Notes under the pieces: generated by a model
What the model was told of the DNA's origin: nothing
The model's database searches: none
The model's input: the letters and a program-made list of their open reading frames with translations, nothing else
Translations under genes and position numbers: made by a program
Shown: in pieces, positions 1 through 7,198 of the stretch
How the letters are laid out: each line of letters starts with the position of its first letter
Numbering within the stretch: the first letter of the stretch is position 1
Source: Bradyrhizobium jicamae
GTDB lineage: Bacteria; Pseudomonadota; Alphaproteobacteria; Rhizobiales; Xanthobacteraceae
Reading direction: 5' to 3'
NCBI RefSeq assembly: GCF_018130695.1
Contig: NZ_JAFCJX010000024.1
Location: forward strand, 62,001-126,000
DNA: 64,000 bases

Positions 1-233
1 CGCGGCCGATAGGAGGTCGCGTAGGCATAGCCGACGACCTGCCCGCCGAGCTCGGCGACGAGAAAGGGCAGTCCGGCCGCGACCACGGCGGCGCGACGTG
101 CGCGCATCTCGTCAGTGGTCGGCGGCACCTCCTCGAAGGTCGCCAGTCCCGTCAGCACATACGGCGCGTAGATCCGCTGCACCTCGGCCATGTCGGCTTC
201 CGCCGCAGGCCGGATCACGACCTCCCTGCTCAT
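1..233 (-). CDS. GNAT N-acetyltransferase, phosphinothricin acetyltransferase-like (C-terminus outside window)
   Basis: The reverse strand encodes the first 77 residues of a GNAT acetyltransferase, starting MSREVVIRPAAEADM. The opening beta strand, the following helix containing IYAPYV, the TFEEVPP segment and the stretch around LVAELGGQVVGYAYA fit the Pat/YncA branch, which acetylates small amines such as phosphinothricin or methionine sulfoximine using acetyl-CoA. The acetyl-CoA-binding R-x-x-G-x-G segment lies beyond the window edge, so the substrate cannot be judged. The ATG is preceded on its strand by a short leader and then by the palindromic repeat near 339-423. Family call is fairly firm, substrate is not. 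Confidence 0.75.
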   Translation of the reverse strand, partial: MSREVVIRPAAEADMAEVQRIYAPYVLTGLATFEEVPPTTDEMRARRAAVVAAGLPFLVAELGGQVVGYAYATSYRP

Positions 234-307
234 GTCCCTCGTCTCGCCTTGCTCGATTGCACTGCCCGAGCATGCGGCGTTCGCCTCTATAAGTGAAGCT
301 TTGGGAG

Positions 308-324
308 CTTATGCAGAGCATAAG
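308..324. terminator. Short hairpin between the GNAT gene and the repeat
   Basis: CTTATGC and GCATAAG form a perfect 7-bp stem with a 3-nt loop. It lies upstream of the GNAT start and has no T-run on either strand, so it may be a structural or operator element rather than a terminator. Confidence 0.2.
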
Positions 325-338
325 GGATGCTTTGACTT

Positions 339-423
339 CGTAGGATGGGTGGAGCGAAGCGATACCCATCATCTCGCCACGCGGCACGAATGGTGGGTTT
401 CGCTGCGCTCTACCCACCCTACG
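339..423. repeat. Interspersed palindromic repeat, CGTAGGRTGGGTRGAGCG type
   Basis: Two arms, 339-370 and 391-423, are imperfect inverted copies of each other (CGTAGGATGGGTGGAGCGAA against CGTAGGGTGGGTAGAGCGCA read on the other strand), separated by about 20 bases. The same design recurs at 22239, 58747, 60084 and 63577. It sits between the convergent-facing ends of the GNAT leader and the small membrane protein gene and slightly overlaps the 3' end of the latter. I interpret it as a REP/BIME-like extragenic element typical of Bradyrhizobium. Confidence 0.75.
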
Positions 424-673
424 AGTCCTCGCGCCATCTCGTGACCAGCCGCAGCCACGGCGGCAGATGGAAGGCGCACATCAGGAGATACATCGCGACC
501 ATGCCGGTGAATGGCGATGCATCGGACGCGCAGAGCATCGCGGGCATATTGCCGTCATGAAGACCGGTGACCAGCGCCATGACGGCGAAAGTTGGTGCCG
601 CCGCTAGTGATAGCCAATGCGCAGGGCGCGGCCGAACATCTGGGGCAATTGCATCCATCGTGCTGGACATCAT
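419..673 (-). CDS. Small membrane protein of unknown function
   Basis: This gene encodes 84 residues with one or two hydrophobic segments: residues about 20-38 (LSLAAAPTFAVMALVTG) and about 55-73 (FTGMVAMYLLMCAFHLP). A Shine-Dalgarno-like GAGGAG lies just ahead of the ATG, and the gene starts 36 bp after the stop of the DUF899 gene, so the two are probably cotranscribed. I do not recognise a family. Its position suggests a membrane partner of, or passenger behind, the DUF899 protein. The 3' end runs into the palindromic repeat. Confidence 0.55.
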   Translation of the reverse strand: MMSSTMDAIAPDVRPRPAHWLSLAAAPTFAVMALVTGLHDGNMPAMLCASDASPFTGMVAMYLLMCAFHLPPWLRLVTRWREDS

Positions 674-709
674 GCATCTCCTCGCGTTCGGCCGTGCCTA
701 CCTGAAGAC

Positions 710-1450
710 CTACCCGTTCCGCTTGCGGAACGCGGCCTCGCCGGCATCCGACACGGCGACCCATTTCGGATCGGGCGCGGCGTTGGGGACGTAGCTGTCG
801 TGCCAGTTCCACCATTTGTAGGGCCGGGTCTGCGGATAGCCCTTCGGCGAATCCTCCCACTCCTCCTGGCGGCCGAGCGCGGTCATGTCGAGATAGCTCC
901 ACACCGTGCCCATCGCCTCGTCGCCGCGGCTGTTGATCATGTAGGTGCGGAAGATGCGGTCGCCGTCGCGGATGAAGGCGTTGTGGCCGTGCCACTGGTC
1001 GACGCCGTGATCGAGGTCGAAATTGTCCGTGATGCTGTACCAGGGGATATGCTCCCACCCCATCCTCGCCTGCAGCCGCTTGATATCGGCCTGCGGCGCG
1101 CGCGAGGCGAAGGCCAGTGACGTGTCCTTGGCGTGCAGATGGCTGAGATGGCTGACCTGGTCGGCGACCATGGAGCAGCCGATGCAGGCATGCTCCGGCC
1201 AGCCATGGACGCCGGGCTCGAAGAAGGCGCGGTAGACGACGAGTTGATGTCGCCCCTCGAACAGGTCGTTGAGGCTCGCTTTGCCATTGGGACCATCGAA
1301 CGTATATGTCTTGTCGACAGCCTGCCACGGCATCCGCCGCCGCTCGGCGGCCAGTGCGTCGTGGGCGCGGGTCAGTTCCTTCTCCTTGACGAGCAGTTTT
1401 TCACGCGCGGCTGTCCACTCCTGGGGTGAGACGATGTTTGGCGTGTTCAT
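710..1450 (-). CDS. DUF899 thioredoxin-fold protein
   Basis: The 246-residue product matches the DUF899 family, thioredoxin-like proteins often annotated as putative dithiol-disulfide oxidoreductases. Visible family traits are the opening VSPQEWTAARE, the LFEGRHQLVVYRAFF strand, a redox-type C89-I-G-C92 pair, and the C-terminal YKWWNWHDSY block. The start is supported by AGGAAGG about 10 bases upstream. The gene is divergent from the HTH regulator at 1536 and is followed 36 bp later by a small membrane protein gene, so the regulator may control this pair. The physiological substrate of DUF899 proteins is unknown to me. Confidence 0.85.
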   Translation of the reverse strand: MNTPNIVSPQEWTAAREKLLVKEKELTRAHDALAAERRRMPWQAVDKTYTFDGPNGKASLNDLFEGRHQLVVYRAFFEPGVHGWPEHACIGCSMVADQVSHLSHLHAKDTSLAFASRAPQADIKRLQARMGWEHIPWYSITDNFDLDHGVDQWHGHNAFIRDGDRIFRTYMINSRGDEAMGTVWSYLDMTALGRQEEWEDSPKGYPQTRPYKWWNWHDSYVPNAAPDPKWVAVSDAGEAAFRKRNG

Positions 1451-1535
1451 GGTGTAGCTTCCTTCCTATGGTTCGTGACCTTGGCTTAACGCGCCACATC
1501 GAGGCGGTGGGAGTGACAAGTGTGACGGGATTTCG

Positions 1536-2756
1536 ATGGACTCGCTGATCACGGCGGCAGCGCGGGCCCTCGCCGCGGGAGATCTCCTCGGCGTGTTGAA
1601 GCGGGTTGCGCTGCGCGAGGACCCGCCGGCGCTTGCGCTTCGCGGCATCGCGATGGCCCAGCTCGGCGATTACGCGCGCGCGAAGGCTCTGTTGCAAAGC
1701 GCGGCGCGTGCGTTCGGTTCCCGTGAAACCGTGGCGCGGGCGCGCTGCGTCGTCGCGGAGGCCGAAATCGCGCTGGTGTCGCGGGATCTCGGCTGGTCGC
1801 CGCAGGCCCTTGGTGCAGCGCGTGCAACATTGGAACGGCATGGCGATCGCCTGAACGCCGCGCATGCCAGGCATCTCGAGGTGCGGCGTCTGCTCTTGAT
1901 CGGCCGGCTCGACGATGCCGAGCGCGCGCTCGACGGCCTCGACGTGGCGCCGCTGCCGCCGGCCTCGCGCGCGGCGCATGATCTGGTCGTTGCAGGAATT
2001 GCAATGCGGCGGATTCGCGCGAAGGCCGCGCGGGCGGCGCTGATGCGGGCCAGGCAGGCTGCGCTGGAGGCCAGCATCCCTGCCCTGATCGCGGAGGTGG
2101 ACGGCGCGCTGCACGCGCTGAACATGCCGGTGGCGCGGCTGATCGCGAACGGTGAAGAGAAGCAGCTGCAGCTCGACCACGTCGAAGCGGTGCTGACATC
2201 CGACACTGTTGTCGTGGATGCGTGCCGGCATGTCGTGCGCGGTGGGGATCAAGTGGTGTCGCTGGCAAAGCGCCCTGTCCTGCTCGCGCTGGCGCGGGCG
2301 CTTGGCGAAGCCTGGCCTTCCGACCTCGGACGCGACGAGCTGGTCCGGCGCGTGTTCCGCGCCAAGCGCGCCGATGAATCGCATCGCGCGCGGCTGCGGG
2401 TCGAGATCGGACGGCTCCGCACCAAACTGCGGCCGCTGGCGAGCGTGAGCGCGACGGCGCAGGGCTTTGCGCTGACGCCACGCCGCGCAGCCGGGATCGT
2501 CGTGCTGGCGCCGCCGGTCGAGGATCAGCATGCCGCCGTGATCGCCTTCCTCGCCGACGGCGAGTCGTGGTCGAGCTCGGCGCTGGCGCTCGCGCTCGGC
2601 GCCAGTCCGCGCACGGTGCAGCGCGCGCTCGACCAGCTTGCGGTCGCGGGCAAGGTGCAGGCTTACGGCCGCGGCCGCGCACAACGCTGGATGACGGCGC
2701 AGGTCGCGGGTTTCACGACAACCTTGTTACTCCCGGGTCCGCTGCCGAGCGACTAG
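1536..2756 (+). CDS. Winged-helix/HTH regulator with N-terminal helical repeat region
   Basis: The protein is 406 residues. Its first 220 residues are alanine- and arginine-rich helices with TPR-like pairs (for example GIAMAQLGDYARAKALLQSAARAFG). A second part (about 225-330) resembles the DNA-binding part of an OmpR/BTAD-type regulator, with VSLAKRPVLLALARAL and DELVRRVFRAKR followed by RLRVEIGRLRTKLR. The C-terminal 60 residues hold another HTH, SSSALALALGASPRTVQRAL. It is divergent from DUF899, and the 85-bp gap holds two direct GTGAC copies spaced by 4 bases (about 1513-1525) that could be its operator. The direct target is inferred from position only. Confidence 0.7.
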   Translation: MDSLITAAARALAAGDLLGVLKRVALREDPPALALRGIAMAQLGDYARAKALLQSAARAFGSRETVARARCVVAEAEIALVSRDLGWSPQALGAARATLERHGDRLNAAHARHLEVRRLLLIGRLDDAERALDGLDVAPLPPASRAAHDLVVAGIAMRRIRAKAARAALMRARQAALEASIPALIAEVDGALHALNMPVARLIANGEEKQLQLDHVEAVLTSDTVVVDACRHVVRGGDQVVSLAKRPVLLALARALGEAWPSDLGRDELVRRVFRAKRADESHRARLRVEIGRLRTKLRPLASVSATAQGFALTPRRAAGIVVLAPPVEDQHAAVIAFLADGESWSSSALALALGASPRTVQRALDQLAVAGKVQAYGRGRAQRWMTAQVAGFTTTLLLPGPLPSD

Positions 2757-2792
2757 ATGATGATCATGCCCCCGGCAATTGAGAGTGCAGCC

Positions 2793-3440
2793 ATGAAAAC
2801 TTCTTCAGCCGAAATCCTCCGCGAATACGGCCCCTATCCCGAGGCCGCGCGCGTCAACGGCGTGACCTTCGACGGCCGGCATGTCTGGATCGCTTCGGGC
2901 GACAAACTGATCGCGCTCGATCCGGACAGCGGCAAGCCGCAGCGCACGATCGATGTCGCCTCCCATGCCGGCACCGCCTTCGACGGCAAGCACCTCTATC
3001 AAATCGCCGAAGACCGCATCCACAGGATCGACCCGGCCAGTGGCCGTATCCTGCACACGATTCCGGCGCCCGGCGGCGGCGGCGATTCAGGTTTGGCCTG
3101 GGCGGAAGGATCGCTGTGGGTCGGCCAACATCGCGACCGCAAGATCCACCAGATCGATCCCGAGACCGGCGCGATCCAGCGCACCATCGAGAGCAACCGC
3201 GTCGTCACCGGCGTCACCTGGGTCGATGGCGAGCTCTGGCACGGCACCTGGGAAGGCGAGGAGAGCGACATCCGGCGTATTGATCCGCAAACGGGAAAAG
3301 TGCTGGAGCGGCTGGAAATGCCCGCGGGCACCGGCGTGTCGGGCATGGAGAGCGACGGCGGCGATACCTTCTTCTGCGGCGGTGGCGGCAGCGGCAAGCT
3401 GCGCGCGGTGCGGCGGCCGAAGCGGGCGAAGGCGACGTGA
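2793..3440 (+). CDS. Beta-propeller (YVTN/SMP-30-like) protein
   Basis: The 215-residue product contains at least four blade-like repeats with the pattern VTFDGRHVWIASGDKLIALDP, then blades ending HRIDPASGRI, HQIDPETGAI and RRIDPQTGKV, about 40-45 residues apart. This is typical of YVTN or glutaminyl-cyclotransferase/SMP-30-like propellers that act in the cytoplasm or at the surface. No signal peptide is visible. The reading frame is also open from an ATG at 2757, directly after the stop of the regulator; I prefer 2793 because GAGAG sits upstream and the extra 12 residues are low-complexity. It is probably cotranscribed with the HTH gene. Function is unknown. Confidence 0.65.
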   Translation: MKTSSAEILREYGPYPEAARVNGVTFDGRHVWIASGDKLIALDPDSGKPQRTIDVASHAGTAFDGKHLYQIAEDRIHRIDPASGRILHTIPAPGGGGDSGLAWAEGSLWVGQHRDRKIHQIDPETGAIQRTIESNRVVTGVTWVDGELWHGTWEGEESDIRRIDPQTGKVLERLEMPAGTGVSGMESDGGDTFFCGGGGSGKLRAVRRPKRAKAT

Positions 3441-3465
3441 GCGCCCGACGCATGCATCTCTCTTT

Positions 3466-3532
3466 CGTCATGGCCGGGCTCGTCCCGGCCATCCACGTCT
3501 TTGGAACCGAGACGTGGATGCCCGGCACAAGG
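3466..3532. repeat. Palindromic repeat, GTCATGGCCGGGCTCGTCCCGG type
   Basis: Two nested inverted repeats are visible: GGCCGGG with CCCGGCC, and ATCCACGTCT with the matching AGACGTGGAT, separated by about 7 bases. This is a family commonly seen between genes in Bradyrhizobium. It lies behind the beta-propeller gene and may act as its transcript end. Confidence 0.6.
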
Positions 3533-3542
3533 CCGAAGCTTG

Positions 3543-3579
3543 TTGACCTGCCGATAATATCTGACTAAAGTCAGATATC
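3543..3579 (+). promoter_or_regulatory. Putative promoter and autoregulatory operator of the MarR-GNAT gene
   Basis: A perfect inverted repeat with 10-bp arms, ATATCTGACT and AGTCAGATAT around a 2-bp centre, occupies 3557-3578 and touches the ATG at 3580. TTGACC at 3543 and TAAAGT at 3566, 17 bases apart, form a plausible -35/-10 pair that would start transcription at or within two bases of the ATG, giving a nearly leaderless mRNA. MarR proteins bind such palindromes as dimers, so autorepression is the simplest reading. The palindrome is observed; the promoter assignment is inference. Confidence 0.6.
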
Positions 3580-4452
3580 ATGCTTGACCCCGTCACCCGC
3601 GTTCGCCGCTTCAACCGCGCCGTCACAAGAGCCGTCGGCGCGCTCGACACCTCGTTCCTCGGCCGTGGCCGGCCGCTCGGCGCGGCGCGGGTGCTGAATG
3701 CGATCGGGCATGGGCGCTCGGAGGTCGGCGAGGTCAGGGATTATCTCGGACTCGATTCCGGCCTGATGAGCCGCCTGCTCCGCAGTCTCGAAGACGAAGG
3801 ACTGATCGAGACATCAGCGCATGGCGACGACGCCCGCCGACGCGTCGCGAAGCTGACGCGCGCGGGCAAGCGCGAGTTCAGTGCCTATGAGGCGCTCTCC
3901 AACAGCCAGGCGGAGGATTTTCTCGCCCGCAACACGCAACGCGAAGCCTTGCTGGCGGCGATGGACCTGATCGCGTCGGCGCTCGGCCGCGACGCGACAG
4001 ATTTGCGCGAGATGGATCCGCGCGGCGACGAGGCGCGCTACTGCCTCGGCGAATATTACGCCGAGCTCGCGCGCCGCTTCAAACAGGGCTTTGACGTCAA
4101 GCTGTCGCGCGACCCCGATGCTGCTGACATGGTGCGCCCGCGCGGCAGTTTTGTCGTCGCGATGTCCGACGGCCTGCCGATCGGCTGCGTCGGCCTGAAA
4201 GGCAGCGGCAGCGAGATCGCGGAGATCAAGCGGCTGTGGGTCGCGCCGTCAGCGCGCGGCCTCGGCCTCGGCCGCCGCCTGATGGACGCGGCAGAGGCCG
4301 CCGCGCGCGAGCTCGGCATCGCGGTGCTCAGGCTCGACACCAACAGCGCGCTCCCCGAGGCCGGCCAGCTCTATCGCCGCACCGGCTGGACCGAGATCCC
4401 GCGGTTCAACGACGATCCGTATCCGGATCTGTTTTTCGAGAAGCGGTTGTAG
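3580..4452 (+). CDS. MarR-family HTH fused to GNAT acetyltransferase
   Basis: The 290-residue protein has an N-terminal MarR winged helix (about residues 1-140; VGEVRDYLGLDSGLMSRLLRSLEDEGLIE is the recognition region and DDARRRVAKLT the wing) and a C-terminal GNAT domain (about 150-290; acetyl-CoA loop ARGLGLGRRLMDAAEAAARELG). Such fusions are known in rhizobia and streptomycetes and may couple acetyl-CoA or an acetylated ligand to transcription. A palindrome overlapping the promoter touches the start codon and no Shine-Dalgarno sequence is evident, so translation may be leaderless. The stop codon is embedded in the repeat at 4450. Confidence 0.88.
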   Translation: MLDPVTRVRRFNRAVTRAVGALDTSFLGRGRPLGAARVLNAIGHGRSEVGEVRDYLGLDSGLMSRLLRSLEDEGLIETSAHGDDARRRVAKLTRAGKREFSAYEALSNSQAEDFLARNTQREALLAAMDLIASALGRDATDLREMDPRGDEARYCLGEYYAELARRFKQGFDVKLSRDPDAADMVRPRGSFVVAMSDGLPIGCVGLKGSGSEIAEIKRLWVAPSARGLGLGRRLMDAAEAAARELGIAVLRLDTNSALPEAGQLYRRTGWTEIPRFNDDPYPDLFFEKRL

Positions 4453-4534
4453 GGCGGATTAGCGTTAGCGTAATCCGCCATCCTTCGCCGCGATACGCGT
4501 CGGTGGATTACGCCTATCGGCTAATCCACCCTAC
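4450..4534. repeat. Palindromic repeat, TAGGGCGGATTAGCG type
   Basis: TAGGGCGGATTAGCGTTAGC at 4450 and the reverse complement of GCTAATCCACCCTAC at its right end form an imperfect palindrome. The element supplies the TAG stop of the MarR-GNAT gene and its right end overlaps the stop of the convergent hydrolase gene, so it probably acts as a bidirectional transcript end. Confidence 0.6.
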
Positions 4535-5544
4535 CGCAGCCCCTGCTTCTCGATCCAGTCATTGACCAGCTTCGCGATGTCGTCGGAGTTGCGGTCCATC
4601 ATCATCATGTGGGTGTTGCCCTTGATCCCCATCTTGGGCAGCTCGAACGTATCGACCTTGCCGCCGGCGGAGGCAATCGCCTGGCTCCATTTGGTCGGAT
4701 TGACCACGAGCTTCGACCACACCGGCACGCGGTCGATGTAATCGCCCCACACGATCAGATGCGGCACGTCCTTCAGCCTGGCGGCATCGGCCTTGGCGGG
4801 ATCGGGCGCACCCGAGGGCTCGATCGCGATCAGCGCCTTCACCTTGTCGGGCGCGTTGAGCGCGGCGGTGAAGCCGAAATTGCCGCCCTGGCTGTGCACC
4901 ACGACGATGCACGGGCACACCTTCTGCACCAGCGCGTCATAGGCCTTCTGCGTCGCCGCATCATTGGTCGCCCAGCGCGGGATGCCCTGCTTGGCGAATT
5001 GATCGAACGCCTCGATCGGAAACTGCTCGCCGTCGAACGCCTCGCGCTTGCCGCCGACCTCGTAAGCCGGCCCGATCCGGAACAGCTCCCAGGCTTCCTT
5101 CTTCGGCCGGAAGAACGGTTCGCTCTTGAAGATTTCCGGATAGCGCGCCCAGGAGGCGCGGCCGCGCTCGACCGCATCCGAGACGTAGACGTCATAGCCG
5201 GCGTTGAGGAAGAACTGCTGCCAGCCCGGCTTGCCGTCGGGCTTGGTCTCCCAGGTGACGCCCGACAAGCCGCCGCCATGCCAGAGCAGCAGCGGCAGTT
5301 TCGACTTCGGCGCGGCCTGCTTGACGTACTGCACATACATCTGCTCGACCTCGAACTCGCCGTTCGGATCGACCTTGATCGGCGGCGCGCCGGGCGAGAA
5401 CACGATCTCCTTCGAGGCAAGTCCGTTCAGCGTCTCCGTGCGGCCGCCGACATGGAAGCTGCCGACCTCCTTGACGAGATAATCGGCCGCCGCCGGCGTC
5501 GCCGCCGTGACGATGGCAGCCAGAGTGATCGCGATCGCGCGCAT
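4531..5544 (-). CDS. Exported alpha/beta hydrolase, esterase-713-like
   Basis: The 337-residue product starts with a clear Sec signal (MRAIAITLAA then TAATPAAA, cleavage near residue 20). It has the oxyanion loop HGGG (89-92), a nucleophile elbow H-S-Q-G-G with Ser218, and a C-terminal GIKGNTHMMMMDRN that carries the probable catalytic His. The layout resembles bacterial esterase 713. I chose the ATG at 5544 because GGGGAGG lies 7 bases upstream and the signal peptide starts there. It is a paralogue of the exported hydrolase at 12260 (shared GSFxVGG, HG, HSQGG and GIxGNTH motifs). Location is periplasmic; the substrate is unknown. Confidence 0.82.
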   Translation of the reverse strand: MRAIAITLAAIVTAATPAAADYLVKEVGSFHVGGRTETLNGLASKEIVFSPGAPPIKVDPNGEFEVEQMYVQYVKQAAPKSKLPLLLWHGGGLSGVTWETKPDGKPGWQQFFLNAGYDVYVSDAVERGRASWARYPEIFKSEPFFRPKKEAWELFRIGPAYEVGGKREAFDGEQFPIEAFDQFAKQGIPRWATNDAATQKAYDALVQKVCPCIVVVHSQGGNFGFTAALNAPDKVKALIAIEPSGAPDPAKADAARLKDVPHLIVWGDYIDRVPVWSKLVVNPTKWSQAIASAGGKVDTFELPKMGIKGNTHMMMMDRNSDDIAKLVNDWIEKQGLR

Positions 5545-5651
5545 GAGTTTGCCTCCCCGGATTGATATTGTTGTGCGCATTGTTATGCCATGCGCCGATG
5601 CACGGCAATTTTGGACGTGCTAGAAGGGCCCGGCAAAACGAAATAGCTCAC

Positions 5652-6152
5652 ATGCCGCTGCGTCCGATCATCCGCTATCCCGACCCGCGCCTCGCCCTGC
5701 CCGCCGCGCCCGTCACCGCCTTCGACGACGGCTTGCGCGAGCTCGCGCAGGACCTGCTCGACACCATGCACGCCGCCCCCGGCATCGGCATCACCGCGCC
5801 GCATATCGGCGTCGCCTTGCGCGTCGTCGTGCTCGACCTCGGCGACAGCGACGGCGCGCGGACTTACGTCAATCCGGAGATCGTCCAGGCCTCGGCGGAG
5901 ATGATCATGCACATGGAAGGCAGCGTCTCGATGCCCGGCGTTCGCGACGAGATCGAACGTCACGCTCGCGTGCGGGTCAGCTATCAGGACATCGACGGCA
6001 TCAGGCAGAGCGAGGAGTCCGAGGGACTGCGCGCAGTTTGCCATCAGCATGAGATCGATCAGCTGAACGGCCTGTTCTGGATCAAGCGGCTGTCACGGCT
6101 GAAGCGGGAGCGGCTGATCAAGCGGTTCGAGAAGATGGGGCGGAATTCGTAG
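5652..6152 (+). CDS. Peptide deformylase-like protein lacking canonical metal ligands
   Basis: The 166-residue product is recognisably of the Def family, which removes the formyl group from nascent N-termini. All three signature motifs are present but altered. Motif 1 reads GIGITAPHIG, with His51 where Gln is usual. Motif 2 reads EGSVS, with Ser91 in place of the metal-binding Cys. Motif 3 reads QHEIDQ, keeping His133 and catalytic Glu134 but with Gln137 in place of the third metal ligand. Deformylase activity is therefore doubtful. The start at MPLRPIIRYPDPRL matches the family N-terminus. A decayed near copy lies at 15478. Confidence 0.85.
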   Translation: MPLRPIIRYPDPRLALPAAPVTAFDDGLRELAQDLLDTMHAAPGIGITAPHIGVALRVVVLDLGDSDGARTYVNPEIVQASAEMIMHMEGSVSMPGVRDEIERHARVRVSYQDIDGIRQSEESEGLRAVCHQHEIDQLNGLFWIKRLSRLKRERLIKRFEKMGRNS

Positions 6153-6187
6153 GGCGGTTGGTCCTGTTGCGTCACAAAAGTCCAAGC

Positions 6188-6288
6188 CCCTCATCCTGAG
6201 GAGCTTGCGAAGCAAGCGTCTCGAAGGACGAGGCCACCAGCCGGGCCACATGGTTCGAGACGCGCTGCGCGCTCCTCACCATGAGGGA
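6188..6288. repeat. Interspersed repeat, CTCATCCTGAGGAGC type
   Basis: CCTCATCCTGAGGAGCTTGCGAAGCAAGCGTCTCGAA is matched on the right by the inverted TTCGAGACGCGCTGCGCGCTCCTCACCATGAGG. This is a widespread Bradyrhizobium/Rhodopseudomonas-type palindromic unit. It lies between the convergent deformylase-like and AraC genes and probably ends both transcripts. Confidence 0.65.
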
Positions 6289-6311
6289 CAACATACACCC
6301 TACCCCGTGCC

Positions 6312-7103
6312 TCACGGCTTGAACGCGACACCATCGATATATTTCGCCGGCGGCTTGCCCAGCGCCTTCTTGAACATCGTGATGAAGGCCGTGACGGACT
6401 CATAGCCGAGATCGGCCGAGACTTGTTGCACGCTGGCGCCGGCGGCGAGTTCGCGGATCGCGACGATCAGGTGCAGCTGCTGGCGCCAGCGGCCGAAGGT
6501 GAGCCCGGTCTCCTTGACCACGAGGCGCGCGAGACTGCTCTCGCTCAGCGCGACGCGATCGGCCCATTCCGCCAGCGTGCGGCGATCGGACGGGTCTTTT
6601 GCAAGGCTTGCAGCAATCCGCTTCAAGCGCGGCTCGGACGAGAGCGGCAGATGCAGCTGCTGCACGGGCATACGCGGGAGCTCACGCAGCAGCACGCTCG
6701 TCAGGAGGTCCACGCGCTCATCATCGTCAGCGGCCTGATCGGACAGCTCGACGATCACTTCACGCAGCAGCGGCGAGATCGACAGCGTGCAGCAGCGATC
6801 CGGCAGCGCGACATTGTCGGGCGCGATGTAGACGAAGAACAGCCGCGCATTGGCGGTCGCGCGATTGCTGTGCGGCATGCCGCCGGGAACCCACACCGCG
6901 CAATGCGGCGGTACCATCCACAGGCCTGACGGCACGCGGCAGGTGACGCCGCCGCCCAGCGCAAAGACGAGCTGCCCCTTGCGGTGGCTGTGATCGGCCA
7001 CCTCTGCTTTGGTACCTGTGACGTCGACGCGCACGGCGATGACCGGCGCGGCGACGGCGTCCACATCGAGGTTCAGCCAGGGATACTGGAGGGGCTGTCG
7101 CAT
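6312..7103 (-). CDS. AraC-family transcriptional regulator with cupin sensor domain
   Basis: The 263-residue protein has an N-terminal cupin-like domain (about 20-110, with HSHRKGQLVFALGGGV and PHCAVWVPGGMPHS) and a C-terminal AraC double HTH (about 160-260). The latter contains TLAEWADRVALSESSLARLVVKETGLTF, then GASVQQVSADLGYESVTAFITMFKKALG and the usual PAKY block. It is divergent from the carboxylesterase gene at 7199, with under 100 bp between starts, and by position is its likely activator. The inducer is unknown. Confidence 0.88.
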   Translation of the reverse strand: MRQPLQYPWLNLDVDAVAAPVIAVRVDVTGTKAEVADHSHRKGQLVFALGGGVTCRVPSGLWMVPPHCAVWVPGGMPHSNRATANARLFFVYIAPDNVALPDRCCTLSISPLLREVIVELSDQAADDDERVDLLTSVLLRELPRMPVQQLHLPLSSEPRLKRIAASLAKDPSDRRTLAEWADRVALSESSLARLVVKETGLTFGRWRQQLHLIVAIRELAAGASVQQVSADLGYESVTAFITMFKKALGKPPAKYIDGVAFKP

Positions 7104-7198
7104 GCCTGACAGTTTTTAGCGATTGATTGGCTGAATATCTAAATTCGCCGGACGGCAAAGTCGATAGGTTTCCGCTCACACAATCAGGAAACACGACC

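Noticed and set aside
1401..2684. Long open frames antisense to the HTH regulator gene
   Set aside because: Composition is dominated by Arg, Ala and Pro and no motif is seen; these are shadows of a GC-rich gene.
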